Assembly (NCBI RefSeq): GCF_030690345.1
Contig: NZ_JAUYGV010000001.1
Span: forward strand, 868,001-932,000
DNA from: Rheinheimera sp.
GTDB lineage: Bacteria; Pseudomonadota; Gammaproteobacteria; Enterobacterales; Alteromonadaceae
Direction of reading: 5' to 3'
Length of the DNA stretch: 64,000 bases
A model generated the notes under the pieces. That model worked only from the letters and a program-made list of their open reading frames with translations. It had not been told where the DNA came from and made no database searches. Positions within the stretch are counted from its first letter, which is position 1, and the number at the start of each line of letters is the position of its first letter. The position numbers and the translations under genes are program-made. Below, piece after piece: positions 36,243-46,100 of this stretch.

Positions 36243-36653
36243 ATGGCAGGCAATAAAATTTCATTGGCCGACTGGCAGGCCCAACTTAAGCCGCAAGGCA
36301 GTACTACTGATGCAAAAACGGCAGTAAAAGACGATGCCAATTTGGTGTACAGCACCGACAGCGGAAAAATCAGCGCTAAGCCCCCCGCTAAAGCAGTGGC
36401 AGAAGCGTTTGCTGATGGTGCTGTGCGCATAAGGCGCGAAACTAAAGGCCGCGGTGGTAAGGCAGTGCTGACTATCAGCGGTATTGCTAAACCACATGAT
36501 GAGCTGGTGCTGCTGGCGGCGAAACTGAAAAAGAAATGTGCCTGTGGTGGCGCGGTAAAAGACGGCGTGATTGAAATTCAGGGTGATAAGCGCGAGCTGG
36601 TAGAGCAGTTGCTGCAAGCTGAGGGCTTTAAAACCAAATGGGCCGGTGGTTGA
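36243..36653 (+). CDS. yciH: SUI1/eIF1-like translation factor YciH
   Basis: A 136 aa protein with a C-terminal SUI1 domain (~residues 60-135): VRIRRETKGRGGKAVLTISGI, LVLLAAKLKKKCACGGAVKDGVIEIQGDKRELVEQLL. The KKCACGG and IQGDKR motifs are diagnostic for YciH. It influences start-codon selection fidelity as a stress-linked factor. It is divergent from the GAF-domain gene. Confidence 0.92.
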   Translation: MAGNKISLADWQAQLKPQGSTTDAKTAVKDDANLVYSTDSGKISAKPPAKAVAEAFADGAVRIRRETKGRGGKAVLTISGIAKPHDELVLLAAKLKKKCACGGAVKDGVIEIQGDKRELVEQLLQAEGFKTKWAGG

Positions 36654-36692
36654 TGCTACATCCTGAACGTCAAACACCTGCGCAGTAAAGCC

Positions 36693-36790
36693 GAACCGGT
36701 TTGCTCACGCTAACACGCCGTAAACCCATCCCTGGGGGCTCGTCTCAGCCCGTTCGGGGCTTCAACGGTTAGCTTAGAGCAAACCGGTTC
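36693..36790. repeat. Intergenic palindromic repeat element (~98 bp)
   Basis: The ends are a perfect 14-bp inverted repeat, GAACCGGTTTGCTC / GAGCAAACCGGTTC. Inside it, GCTAAC pairs with GTTAGC and AGCCC with GGGCT, so the whole unit can fold into a branched cruciform or RNA. The interior CGCCGTAAACCCATCC resembles a repeated intergenic sequence I recall from several marine gammaproteobacteria. Only one copy is seen here. It lies between convergent yciH and the M28 peptidase gene. Confidence 0.7.
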
Positions 36791-36817
36791 TCTATATCAG
36801 TATTGTTGAATAAAACC

Positions 36818-38500
36818 TTACTTCACCGCTTCACGGTTATACGGCTGGCCAAAAACGCCGTTAAAAAAGCTGTCTTTTAGCCAGTATGGCCGCTGTTCAG
36901 TATTAGCCACATCCAGCGCAATATTAAAGTTAATATCGGCAAATACCGCACCGGCATCATAACGGATAGCGCCGTAATCCTTGATCAAGCTTGGAATATC
37001 ATCCGACGGCTTATGGTAATGCTTGGCAAAAAAGCTGCCCCAAACTTTACCGCCATCCTGGTTTGGATCTTTCGATTTAAAACCGGTCATTAAAAACACC
37101 GCCGGCACACCCTTTTTCACCAGTGTATAGTGATCTGAGCGGGTAAAAATTGCCTGCTCCGGCATAGGGTCGGCACTCAGGGCTATGCCTTCTTTAGCGG
37201 CGGCTTGTTCAACCACCTTGCCAAGCGACGAATGGTTAGCACCAAAGGCAATCATATCGGCAAACGGATACAATAATACCGGCATATCCAGGTTAACGTT
37301 GGCTACCAGTTTATCAATCGGCCGCGTCGGGTTATTGGCAAAGTAATCAGCACCGAGCAGACCTTTTTCTTCACCGGTTACCACCACAAACAAGACAGAA
37401 CGTTTGGGTTTCTCCGGTAACTGAGCGAACAAGCGCGCGGTTTCCAGCAGTATGGCGACACCGGCTGCGTTATCCATAGCGCCGTTGTTTATTTTATCGT
37501 CGTTACGTAAGTCGTTGCTGTAACCTATATGATCAGAGTGCGCGGTAACCACCACATACTCATCTTTTAATACCGGGTCAGAACCTTCCAGCACTGCTAT
37601 CACATTCGGGCTGGAGATATCTTCATGGCTGCTGTTACGGCTTAAGGTAGCCGATACACCAAGCTCAAAGCCTACAGGGCTTTGCTGGTTGTCTAACTGG
37701 GTAAAAATATCCGCCAGCGACGTGGCAGCGTTGCTGAATAAAGCCGCAGCAGCCTCATGATGTACATAGGCGCCGCCTTTTAAATTCGGATAACTGTCAG
37801 CCGGTGTGCCGGTCGCATCTAACCATTCCATCGAAGGCGTATTTAAATACAGCAGGCTGCTGGCATAGGGCCGCACTTTTTCCTGCTGCGGGGTATGCAC
37901 GGTAATAATGCCCACAGCACCGCGCTCTGCCGCCAATTTAGTTTTCAGGCTGCTTAAATGCGCCGCTTCCTCACTTGGCAAGCTGTCCGGCCGGCCGGTT
38001 AACAGCACAACAATTTTGCCCGACACATCCAGCCCGGCATAATCATCCAGACCGAACTCTTTTGATACCAGACCATAGCCGGCAAACACCAGCGACGCGG
38101 TAACTTTAGTTTCGGCAAATTGCATGCTCGGGCCGGTGAAAAAGGCTTTCGGATAGCTCAGCTCAGTGTTTTTGCCATCTGCATGCAAGGTAAACTTAGC
38201 GCTGTCCTGCGCCAGCCGCGCTTTACGCAGTGGTACGCGCTGCAAATAGCTGCCGTTATCGCCGGCCGGTTTCAGGCCTAAAGCCTGCAGTTGCGTCGCA
38301 ATATATAACGAGGCAATTTCGTGCTCGTTGCTGCCGGTTTCCCGCCCAGCCAACGCATCAGCGGCCAGAAACTGCATATGTGCTTCTATCGCCTGTGCAT
38401 TGGCGGTAGAAACAGTAGCGCCTGGTTTGGATGCAGTGGTGCCGGCGCAGCCGACGATAACAGTGAAGGCCAGAGCGCCCGCGATTAGGTTTTTCTTCAT
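36818..38500 (-). CDS. M28-family zinc peptidase, lipoprotein
   Basis: A 560 aa envelope aminopeptidase-like enzyme. The signal sequence MKKNLIAGALAFTVIVGC gives a lipobox with Cys18. A PA-like insert domain (~residues 130-270) precedes the metal-binding part. The di-zinc ligands are visible as VVTAHSDHIGYS (His), GAMDNAAGVAILLE (Asp) and VVTGEEKGLLGADYF (catalytic and ligand Glu), with NLDMPVL and a later His in TRSDHYTLVKKGVPAVF. It probably trims peptides in the periplasm or at the outer membrane. It precedes no tight partner; the amidohydrolase gene upstream is 67 bp away on the same strand. Confidence 0.9.
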   Translation of the reverse strand: MKKNLIAGALAFTVIVGCAGTTASKPGATVSTANAQAIEAHMQFLAADALAGRETGSNEHEIASLYIATQLQALGLKPAGDNGSYLQRVPLRKARLAQDSAKFTLHADGKNTELSYPKAFFTGPSMQFAETKVTASLVFAGYGLVSKEFGLDDYAGLDVSGKIVVLLTGRPDSLPSEEAAHLSSLKTKLAAERGAVGIITVHTPQQEKVRPYASSLLYLNTPSMEWLDATGTPADSYPNLKGGAYVHHEAAAALFSNAATSLADIFTQLDNQQSPVGFELGVSATLSRNSSHEDISSPNVIAVLEGSDPVLKDEYVVVTAHSDHIGYSNDLRNDDKINNGAMDNAAGVAILLETARLFAQLPEKPKRSVLFVVVTGEEKGLLGADYFANNPTRPIDKLVANVNLDMPVLLYPFADMIAFGANHSSLGKVVEQAAAKEGIALSADPMPEQAIFTRSDHYTLVKKGVPAVFLMTGFKSKDPNQDGGKVWGSFFAKHYHKPSDDIPSLIKDYGAIRYDAGAVFADINFNIALDVANTEQRPYWLKDSFFNGVFGQPYNREAVK

Positions 38501-38567
38501 TGGTTTTCCTTAAAAACAGCAGTGCCAGCACTAAAGCTGGCACTGACATTACGGCAACAGCTTAACC

Positions 38568-39872
38568 TTAGTTTATCCGCTGCTGATATTTATCGTGCAG
38601 TTGCTTATGGCGGTTGTTTAAATCTACCGCGCGGCCGTCAATCCACAGATGGGTTACCTTATGGCTCAGATAGTCGAAGATATCGCCTTCAGACACCACC
38701 AGGCTGGCCGCTTTACCCACCTCTATACTGCCAATTTTATCGGCAACACCGGCAATTTGCGCGGCATTAATGGTAACAGAACGTAACGCTTGCTCCGGCG
38801 TTAAGCCATAACTGATAGCCTGGCCGGCAGCAAACACCAGGTTGCGCGTATCCCAATAGCCGTCCAGCGACAACGCATACTGCACGCCGGCATCCTGCAG
38901 AGTTTTCGGCGCTATAAACGCCTGGCTGTAGTTCTCGTCAGTGCGGCTGGGTAAACCGTAAGGAGCGGTATAAATTACCGCAACCTTAGCGGCCGCCAGT
39001 TCATCGGCCATGCGCCAGCTGTCGCGACCACCAACAATGGTCAGTTGCAGGGCGTACTCTTTGGCCAATAACATCGCCTGACGTATTTGCCGCTCGTCAT
39101 CGGCATGCACAAACAGCGGCCGCTTGCCACTAAACACGGTCAGCATTTCATGCCAGCGCGAGTCTACGCCTTTGTTTAAACCTGCTTGTTCAGCGTCATA
39201 ATAGGCTTTGGCGTTTTTGAAGTATTGCTGCAGTTTCTCCAGCTGTTCAGCATTGGCTTTACGTACTTCGTCAGCCGGTTTCGGGTTCCAGCGCGAGCCC
39301 AGTGTACTGGCGTTAGGCCAACGTACGTGTAAGCCGGTGCCATCAGCTACTACCGCGTCCTGATAATTCCACGCGTCCAGTTGCATTAAGCTTGATTGCC
39401 CCATCAGCATGCTGCCTGCCGGGTACACCATGCTGTAGGCAAAGCCGTTGCTGCGAATGGTCGGGATCACCTCAGAGTCGGCGTTGTACGCTAGCTTGGC
39501 TTTAATATCCGGGTTAGTTTGTGTCACCTCGGTTGAGTCATCGGTTGACCGTACCGCTTCAATTTCAATTAAGCCCAGCTGGTTCGCCAGCGCGATTAAG
39601 CCGGGATACAAATGCTTGCCATCCAGCGCCAACACAGTAGCGCCCTGCGGTGCAGTTAAATCCTTACCTACGGCAGCAATTTTACCCTCCACGATTAATA
39701 CATCGCTGTCGGCTTTAACGCCGTCGGTTACGGTGTGTATCGTCAGGCCGGTTAATAACAGCGGCGCAGTTTGGGCTTTGCCGGGCACCATATCGTGTGC
39801 CATGGCAGTAGTGGCGCTCAGGTTGGCGGCTAAGGCAGCCAACAGGCTTAAACAGGTTTTGCTAAATTTCAT
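38568..39872 (-). CDS. Secreted amidohydrolase-like protein lacking the HxH metal motif
   Basis: A 434 aa protein with signal peptide MKFSKTCLSLLAALAANLSATTAMA. It has the composite-domain start (LLLTGLTIHTVTDGVKADSDVLIVEGKIAAVG) and end (GKAASLVVSEGDIFDYLSHKVTHLWIDGRAVD) of imidazolonepropionase-like amidohydrolases. Where the family has PGxIDxHxH, this protein reads HLYPGLIALANQLG, so the first two metal ligands are missing. It may be a catalytically dead partner of the 1042 aa protein encoded just upstream: the gap is 11 bp and its ribosome-binding site AAGGAG overlaps that gene's stop codon. Confidence 0.85.
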   Translation of the reverse strand: MKFSKTCLSLLAALAANLSATTAMAHDMVPGKAQTAPLLLTGLTIHTVTDGVKADSDVLIVEGKIAAVGKDLTAPQGATVLALDGKHLYPGLIALANQLGLIEIEAVRSTDDSTEVTQTNPDIKAKLAYNADSEVIPTIRSNGFAYSMVYPAGSMLMGQSSLMQLDAWNYQDAVVADGTGLHVRWPNASTLGSRWNPKPADEVRKANAEQLEKLQQYFKNAKAYYDAEQAGLNKGVDSRWHEMLTVFSGKRPLFVHADDERQIRQAMLLAKEYALQLTIVGGRDSWRMADELAAAKVAVIYTAPYGLPSRTDENYSQAFIAPKTLQDAGVQYALSLDGYWDTRNLVFAAGQAISYGLTPEQALRSVTINAAQIAGVADKIGSIEVGKAASLVVSEGDIFDYLSHKVTHLWIDGRAVDLNNRHKQLHDKYQQRIN

Positions 39873-39883
39873 GCTGCAGCTCC

Positions 39884-42800
39884 TTAGTGGCTATGGTTGT
39901 GGTTATGGGCCTGGCCGTGAATATGGCTACCGATATTCCACCAGTCGCCCTGATCTTCACAGTGCCACTCGGGTTCATCTTGTTTATAAGCGTCTTTATC
40001 ACCGGCTTTGGCTTTATCACCGGCGCTCAGCACTTTTTGCACCAGGGCCGCTTTCTCGCTTTCCAGTTGCTGCTGCAGCTGCTTATCAGTATCGATATCA
40101 AAGTACTTGGTACCGTCAATCCAGGTTTGTTGTGCCTGGCTGTATACCGATAACGGGTGAGTATTCCACAACACAAAGTCCGCTTGTTTACCGGCTTTGA
40201 TTGAGCCGGTTACGCTGTCTATTTTCAGCTGCATTGCCGGATTAATAGTCACCATTTTCAGCGCGTCGTGCTCATCCATACCACAGTACATTACCGATTT
40301 GGCCGCTTCCTGATTCAGGCGGCGCTGTAAGCCGGCATCATCCGAGTTAATACTGACGTTCATACCCTGCTCTGCCATTAAACAGGCATTGGTCGGGATA
40401 GCATCCTGCACTTCCATCTTATAGGCCCACCAGTCAGCAAAGGTTGATGCACTGGCGCCATGGGCCTGCATCTCTTTTGCCGTTTTATAACCTTCCAGAA
40501 TGTGAGTAAAGGTGGTGATGTTAAAGCCCATCTCATCGGCCAGCTCTATCAGCATCAGAATTTCTGACGCCACATAAGAGTGAGTATGAATAAAGCGCTG
40601 TTTATCCAGAATCTCTACCAGGGCCTCTAAACGATAGTCGATGCGCGGTGCCGCTACCTGTTCACGCTGGCGCTTCGACAGCTTGTTGTACGAGGCCAGT
40701 TTGGCTTTGTACTCTTTTGCTGCGACAAAGGCATCACGGATAGTGGTTTCAACGCCGATACGGGTTTGCGGATAACGCTCGGTAAAGGCATCGCCCCAGT
40801 TTGACTGCTTAACGTTTTCACCCAGTGCAAATTTAATGCTCGGTGGCGCCGCTTGCATTTTCAGGCCTGAGGCATTTTCGCCCCAACGGAACTGAATAAC
40901 CTGCGCCTGGCCGCCAATCGGGTTGGCACTGCCGTGCAACAGTTGCGCGGTAGTAGTACCACCGGCTAAACCACGGTACAGGTTAATATCCTCCGGGTTT
41001 AACACATCACCAATGCGCACTTCAGAGGTTACCGCATCGGTACCTTCGTTAACGCCGGCTTCAATCGCCACATGCGAATGTTCGTCAATAATGCCCGGTG
41101 TCAGGTGCATACCTGTGGCGTCAATCACATCAAAGCCGCGTGGCGTGCTTAAGTTTTTACCAATCTTGTCGAACTTGCCGTTACGCACAAGCACATCAGT
41201 ATTTTGCAGCACACCGTCTTTTTCTGCCGTCCATACCGTAGCATTTTTAATATGCACGTTTTGCTGTTTGGCTAAGGCAGGTAAGCCGTAGGCGCGGTTA
41301 GGAAAGGTTAACTGCGATATAAAGCTGATATCGGCTTTAGCCTCTGCCGCCGCATTTTTGCTATCCGCAGCCAGTGCCTGGCGCTGTGCGCTTGCCACTT
41401 CAGTGCGGCCGCTTAATTGCCACTTACCGCTTAACTGATTGTCCAGCAGCTGGCCGCTAAACTGCGCTACTTGCTTATCCCCGGTCAGCTCAAACAGGTT
41501 CAGGTTAAACTGCAGTTGCTGCTGCTGGCTGTGCACGTGTTCAAGCTTAACCGCTTTGGCATCAGCTGCACCGGCCAGTAACACCGCACTGCCGCTGAGT
41601 TTATCAGCCTCACCCTTCAGGGTAATCTGCAGCGCTTTACCGGCAACAGCTAACTGATAATCACCGGCAAATTCAACCGGTGTCACGCTTTTAATACTGT
41701 GTTGTTGGCCGCGTACCCAGGTCGCAACAATTTCGCCGTCGGCGAATAAATCGCCACTGGCCAGCACTAAGTCGGCCTGATAACCCGGCGCAATTTTACC
41801 CAGTTTATCCGCTACACCGGCAATGCCGGCAGGCACTGTGGTTAACGCTGCCAAAGCGGTGTCGGCAGACAACCCGTGCTGTACGGCTTTGCGCAAATTA
41901 GGCCAAAAATCTTTTTTGTCTTTTAACTTAAAGGTGGTCAGCGCAAAAGGCACTCCGGCTTTAGCCAGGGCTGCCGCATTAGCCGGCGCCCGTTCCCAAT
42001 GGCGCAGATCCGCCAGATTCACATCCAGTTGGTCGGATAGCTGCTGCACTGCCGGCGCGGCAGGGAAATTCAGTGGCAGGATCAGCTTGCGGTCCATCGC
42101 TTTAACCGCGTCCAGTTGCACATATTCGTAGCCCGAGCCCACCATAGCAGCATTAGCCAGGCTGAATTCGTTTAACAGCAGGTGCGCGCGTAACAGGGAT
42201 CTGTCGTCTGATGTTTCAAAAATCGTGCCCTGCTGCCCGATATTGCTCAAGCTTTGCAGTGCGGCGTTAAATTCAACCGGCTGGTTAAAATAACGCACAT
42301 CGGTTTTGCCATAAGCCTGGTTATACCAATTAGCATCACTTAAGGTTTGGCGAATAAGCGCCATACTGCCCATTAATGATGACGGGTAGCTTTGTTTAGA
42401 CGTGCCTTTACTAAAGGCCATAAACTGTGGCCCGGCAGCATTTAACACCAGCTCGTTTGGCAAGCCGTCGCCTAAGGCACTGACAAAGGCCCGGCCACGG
42501 AAAATACCGTCAAACCGCGCCGACTGCGCGGCAGTAAAGCCCAGCTTGCGCAACTCTTCTGCTGCTTTGGCATCAGGTTTAAATTCGTTTACCCAGCTCA
42601 GCTCGGCATGAATAGCGGCATTATTAGCATTGCCGCCCTTGCGCTCATTTTGATATACCGGCGCATCGCGGTAACTGCCGGGTTTTGCCGGCTTAGCTGC
42701 TGCAATGCCGTACTGGGTATAAGGGTCAATAAAACCCGGATACAAGGTGTAACGGCTGGCGTCAATTTGCTGATAACCGGCCGGCACACTCACTTTAGTG

Positions 42801-43012
42801 CCTACAGCGCTGATACGGCCATCCGCTATTAATACGGTGGCATTTTCCAGCTTTTTGCCGGGTTCGGTATACACAGTAGCACCGGTTAAGGCGATTAAAT
42901 TAGGGGTTTTATCCTGGATACCTTGCAAAGGCGAAGTTTGATCGGCGTGGCTGCTCGCAGCAAAAACCGTCAACAGCGCTGTGCTTAACAGCGACAAACG
43001 GGCTTGAGTCAT
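39884..43012 (-). CDS. Two-domain secreted amidohydrolase with His-rich tail
   Basis: A 1042 aa protein with an N-terminal signal peptide (MTQARLSLLSTALLTVFAASSHA). It holds two amidohydrolase-type domains. The first (~25-440) starts LIALTGATVYTEPGKKLENA but reads YPGFIDPYTQYG where HxH should be. The second (~575-1000) starts VHIKNATVWTAEKDGVLQNT and retains PGIIDEHSHVAIEAG (His645, His647), RFIHTHSYVASE, and NSDDAGLQRRLNQEAAKS near the last Asp. So only the C-terminal domain should be active. The last residues (GSHIHGQAHNHNHSH) are a probable metal-binding tail. It sits 14 bp after the GGDEF-EAL gene and 11 bp before a second degenerate amidohydrolase. Substrate unknown. Confidence 0.88.
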   Translation of the reverse strand: MTQARLSLLSTALLTVFAASSHADQTSPLQGIQDKTPNLIALTGATVYTEPGKKLENATVLIADGRISAVGTKVSVPAGYQQIDASRYTLYPGFIDPYTQYGIAAAKPAKPGSYRDAPVYQNERKGGNANNAAIHAELSWVNEFKPDAKAAEELRKLGFTAAQSARFDGIFRGRAFVSALGDGLPNELVLNAAGPQFMAFSKGTSKQSYPSSLMGSMALIRQTLSDANWYNQAYGKTDVRYFNQPVEFNAALQSLSNIGQQGTIFETSDDRSLLRAHLLLNEFSLANAAMVGSGYEYVQLDAVKAMDRKLILPLNFPAAPAVQQLSDQLDVNLADLRHWERAPANAAALAKAGVPFALTTFKLKDKKDFWPNLRKAVQHGLSADTALAALTTVPAGIAGVADKLGKIAPGYQADLVLASGDLFADGEIVATWVRGQQHSIKSVTPVEFAGDYQLAVAGKALQITLKGEADKLSGSAVLLAGAADAKAVKLEHVHSQQQQLQFNLNLFELTGDKQVAQFSGQLLDNQLSGKWQLSGRTEVASAQRQALAADSKNAAAEAKADISFISQLTFPNRAYGLPALAKQQNVHIKNATVWTAEKDGVLQNTDVLVRNGKFDKIGKNLSTPRGFDVIDATGMHLTPGIIDEHSHVAIEAGVNEGTDAVTSEVRIGDVLNPEDINLYRGLAGGTTTAQLLHGSANPIGGQAQVIQFRWGENASGLKMQAAPPSIKFALGENVKQSNWGDAFTERYPQTRIGVETTIRDAFVAAKEYKAKLASYNKLSKRQREQVAAPRIDYRLEALVEILDKQRFIHTHSYVASEILMLIELADEMGFNITTFTHILEGYKTAKEMQAHGASASTFADWWAYKMEVQDAIPTNACLMAEQGMNVSINSDDAGLQRRLNQEAAKSVMYCGMDEHDALKMVTINPAMQLKIDSVTGSIKAGKQADFVLWNTHPLSVYSQAQQTWIDGTKYFDIDTDKQLQQQLESEKAALVQKVLSAGDKAKAGDKDAYKQDEPEWHCEDQGDWWNIGSHIHGQAHNHNHSH

Positions 43013-43026
43013 AACATGTTCCTGAA

Positions 43027-45990
43027 TTAAGAGTTAACAACGTAGTTCAGCCGGCTCAACTCCTGCTCCGCTAACGGCATGCTGAAGTAGTATCCCTGAA
43101 CCAGGTAGCAAGCATTTTTTCTTAAAAATTCAACTTGTTCGGCAGTTTCTACCCCTTCAGCCACTACGCGCAGATTCATTTTCTGCGCCATGGCTATAAT
43201 CGCCGCGACAATATCCATGTCGTTACGATCATCCGGGATATCTTTGACGAACGAGCGATCTATTTTCAGCTCGTCTACCGGGAAACGCTTTAAATAACTA
43301 AGCGAAGAATAGCCTGTACCAAAGTCATCAATAGATAAAGACACACCGAGACGCTTTAACTGATTTAATTGGTTAATAGCCGCATCGGTATCACCCATCA
43401 GCATACTTTCGGTAATTTCAAAGATTAAACATTTAGGATTGGCGCCGGTGCGCAATAAAATCCGTTCAACAATTTCCGGCAAATTATCATCATTAAATTG
43501 CCGCACGGATAGATTAATCGACAAAGTAATATTATGGCCGCGGCTATGTTGGCGTGACAAAAAGCGGCAGGCTTCCCAAATAATCCACTCGCCTATTTGT
43601 ACAATCAGCCCGGTGCTTTCCGCAACAGAAATAAACCGCAGCGGCGGTACCAGGGTGTTATCCGGCCGCAGCCAGCGCAGCAAGGTTTCATAGCCGATAA
43701 TAGTGTTGTCGCGGATATCTACTTTCGGCTGGTAATACAGCAGGAACTGATGCTCACGAATAGCTTCGCGCAGCTGATTTTCAATTAACAGCCGCTCATT
43801 GGCCGCTTCATTTAAGTCAGGGCTGAAAAAGTGGAACATGTTTTTGCCACGGGCCTTGGCTTCATACATGGCCAAATCGGCATGTTTGAGCAACAGCTCT
43901 TCTTCGGAAGCGTCTTCCGGCGCCACGGTAATACCAATACTGGCGCTGATTGACACTTCATGGTTACCCAGCTTTACCGGGGCGGCAAACGCCTGTTGCA
44001 GGTTAGCGGCAATGGTAGACGCCTGGCCGCGGTCTTTAATGCCGCTTAAAATAACGGCAAATTCATCGCCGCCCAACCTGGCGATAGTGTCTTCTTCGCG
44101 TAAGCGGCTGATTAAACGCTTGGCCACTTCTTTTAATAATTCATCACCGGCATCGTGGCCCAGGGTATCATTTATGCGTTTAAATTCGTCTAAATCAAAA
44201 TACAACAAGGCAAAGCTGTAATAGCCACGGTGCGACATGGCAATAGCTTTGCGAAGCTGATCGCGAAAGTAGCTGCGGTTCGCCAGCCCGGTTAACACGT
44301 CATAGTACGCCAGCTGCTCCATCTTTTTCTGGCTTTGCTTGATAAACGAGATGTCCTGCATGGCGCATACATAGTTGCTGATATCGCCTTTTTCATCACG
44401 TATCGGCGCTATTGCCAGCGACACCCACAGCTGACGTTCCTGATGCTGCAACAACATATCACCGCGCCAATGCTGACGCTCGCTCAGGGTTTCGGCAATT
44501 TCTTCACCGACGTGATGCATTTCTTCCGCAAATAAACTGTGTAACGGCTTTTGTTGCAACTGCTCGGCACTGCTACCGATAATTTCGGTTAAAAACGGAT
44601 TAATATATTCAATACTAAGAAATTGGTCCGTTATTACTATGCCGGAGCTGGAAAAAGACACGGCTTTACTTAACTTGCGGGCAGAGCGCTCTGCCAGCTC
44701 CTTTTCTTCAATACGGGCGTTTAAACCACTAACCAGGCCGGATATCTCATCTGACATACGGCCAAATGCCTGATTTAACAAACCAATTTCATCGGCTTTA
44801 TGATCAAGCTCTACCTTTTGCAAGTCACCGCGCGACAAACGATAAATAGCCGCCGACAAGCGGTTTACCCGCTTGAGTACAAATTGATAAATCACCAGTT
44901 GCAGCAACAACGCGACTAACAGCGCTACCAGTACAAAAACCACCAGCAGTTTGCTGCGAAATTCACTTAACGATGCCTTTACCACCGCTTTGTCAATATA
45001 TACCGCTACGTGCCAGTTAATCCGCTCGACTAATGCCGCTGACACCAGTTGCTGCGGAATGGCTTTTGACAGCTGCGACAGCTGATTAGGGCTAGCCGCC
45101 GCCTGCTGTGCAAACTGCTGTAACACCTTGTTATCCAGCGTTACGCCGCTATAACGGGTGTTCATCGGCACATTTTCGGCGATACTTTGCTGGCGCAAGC
45201 CAATAATCATACCCTGATGGTCAAACAAAAAGGCCTTGCTGTGATACTGGCCAGGTCCGGAGTGCGGCAAACCTGCCAGAATATCATCCAACACAAAATC
45301 GCTACCGGTAACGCCGATAAACTCATCGTTGATATACAACGGAATAATTAAGCTGGTCATCCACTTTTGCCAGATGCTGTCATAGTACAGCGGTGTCCAG
45401 CGTGGCTGTCTGGCGGGGTTTTGCTCCGGGGTGGCAACTTGGTAAAACAGGTCTTTAGAAAAGTCGTGCCCGGCTTCTACCTGCAATGCCCAATCACCGG
45501 GCGCAATGCGGATAAACTGCTCTTTAGAGATAAAATAGAAATTAAAAAAATCCTGCAGCAGTAACGGCGACAGTTGTTGCCATAAAGTAGCAGTGTGTTC
45601 AAACAGGGCTGAGGTGCGACTGTTGTAATTTGTTGCGGCAACAAAGGCGGCGGAATATTGATCCTGGGCACGGATACTGCCATCTGCCGAGGCCGTTAAA
45701 CGCTTTGGCGCCGTTAGCTTAGCGCGCGCCAAACTGCGGCTGACGATCTGGTTAGCCGCTATGGCTTTTTGTTCTTTTTGCAGAAAGTTGTCGTTCAGTT
45801 GCGCCGCATAACGAATGGCATTTTGCTCAACGACCTGTCGTTGCTGGTCCAGCGCTATCTTTTCCTGCAGTAACACCACCACATAGCCGATACTAAACCC
45901 GGCAGCGACAATTGCCAGGAATACCACCAGCGCAAATTTACGACCCAGTGAATCCCGTCCTGATGGTTTGGTAAAATTAGCGTCCTTCAC
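43027..45990 (-). CDS. Membrane sensor with PAS, GGDEF and EAL domains (c-di-GMP metabolism)
   Basis: A 987 aa protein, GTG start. An N-terminal TM (FALVVFLAIVAAGFSIGYVVVLL), a ~320-residue periplasmic dCache-like sensor, a second TM (LLVVFVLVALLVALLLQLVIYQF) and a HAMP segment (RVNRLSAAIYRLSRGDL) are followed by a PAS/PAC region (~440-550). The GGDEF domain has an intact ARLGGDEFAVIL and an RxxD I-site (REED) five residues before it. The EAL domain has the signature as YETLLRW (ETL instead of EAL) with NLSVRQF, ITESMLM and DDFGTGYSSLSYLKRFPVDELKIDRSFV. Both domains look catalytically competent, so net activity cannot be predicted. The downstream amidohydrolase genes may be co-transcribed. 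Confidence 0.93.
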   Translation of the reverse strand: MKDANFTKPSGRDSLGRKFALVVFLAIVAAGFSIGYVVVLLQEKIALDQQRQVVEQNAIRYAAQLNDNFLQKEQKAIAANQIVSRSLARAKLTAPKRLTASADGSIRAQDQYSAAFVAATNYNSRTSALFEHTATLWQQLSPLLLQDFFNFYFISKEQFIRIAPGDWALQVEAGHDFSKDLFYQVATPEQNPARQPRWTPLYYDSIWQKWMTSLIIPLYINDEFIGVTGSDFVLDDILAGLPHSGPGQYHSKAFLFDHQGMIIGLRQQSIAENVPMNTRYSGVTLDNKVLQQFAQQAAASPNQLSQLSKAIPQQLVSAALVERINWHVAVYIDKAVVKASLSEFRSKLLVVFVLVALLVALLLQLVIYQFVLKRVNRLSAAIYRLSRGDLQKVELDHKADEIGLLNQAFGRMSDEISGLVSGLNARIEEKELAERSARKLSKAVSFSSSGIVITDQFLSIEYINPFLTEIIGSSAEQLQQKPLHSLFAEEMHHVGEEIAETLSERQHWRGDMLLQHQERQLWVSLAIAPIRDEKGDISNYVCAMQDISFIKQSQKKMEQLAYYDVLTGLANRSYFRDQLRKAIAMSHRGYYSFALLYFDLDEFKRINDTLGHDAGDELLKEVAKRLISRLREEDTIARLGGDEFAVILSGIKDRGQASTIAANLQQAFAAPVKLGNHEVSISASIGITVAPEDASEEELLLKHADLAMYEAKARGKNMFHFFSPDLNEAANERLLIENQLREAIREHQFLLYYQPKVDIRDNTIIGYETLLRWLRPDNTLVPPLRFISVAESTGLIVQIGEWIIWEACRFLSRQHSRGHNITLSINLSVRQFNDDNLPEIVERILLRTGANPKCLIFEITESMLMGDTDAAINQLNQLKRLGVSLSIDDFGTGYSSLSYLKRFPVDELKIDRSFVKDIPDDRNDMDIVAAIIAMAQKMNLRVVAEGVETAEQVEFLRKNACYLVQGYYFSMPLAEQELSRLNYVVNS

Positions 45991-46100
45991 TCACTCTGCC
46001 TGATTGCTTGGTAGTTATTCATTATTGGCAAGATATCGCTTTCTGTTAAGATACGACAGCTTCATTATTGCATGTAAATTCATCAAAAGAGAATGACACA

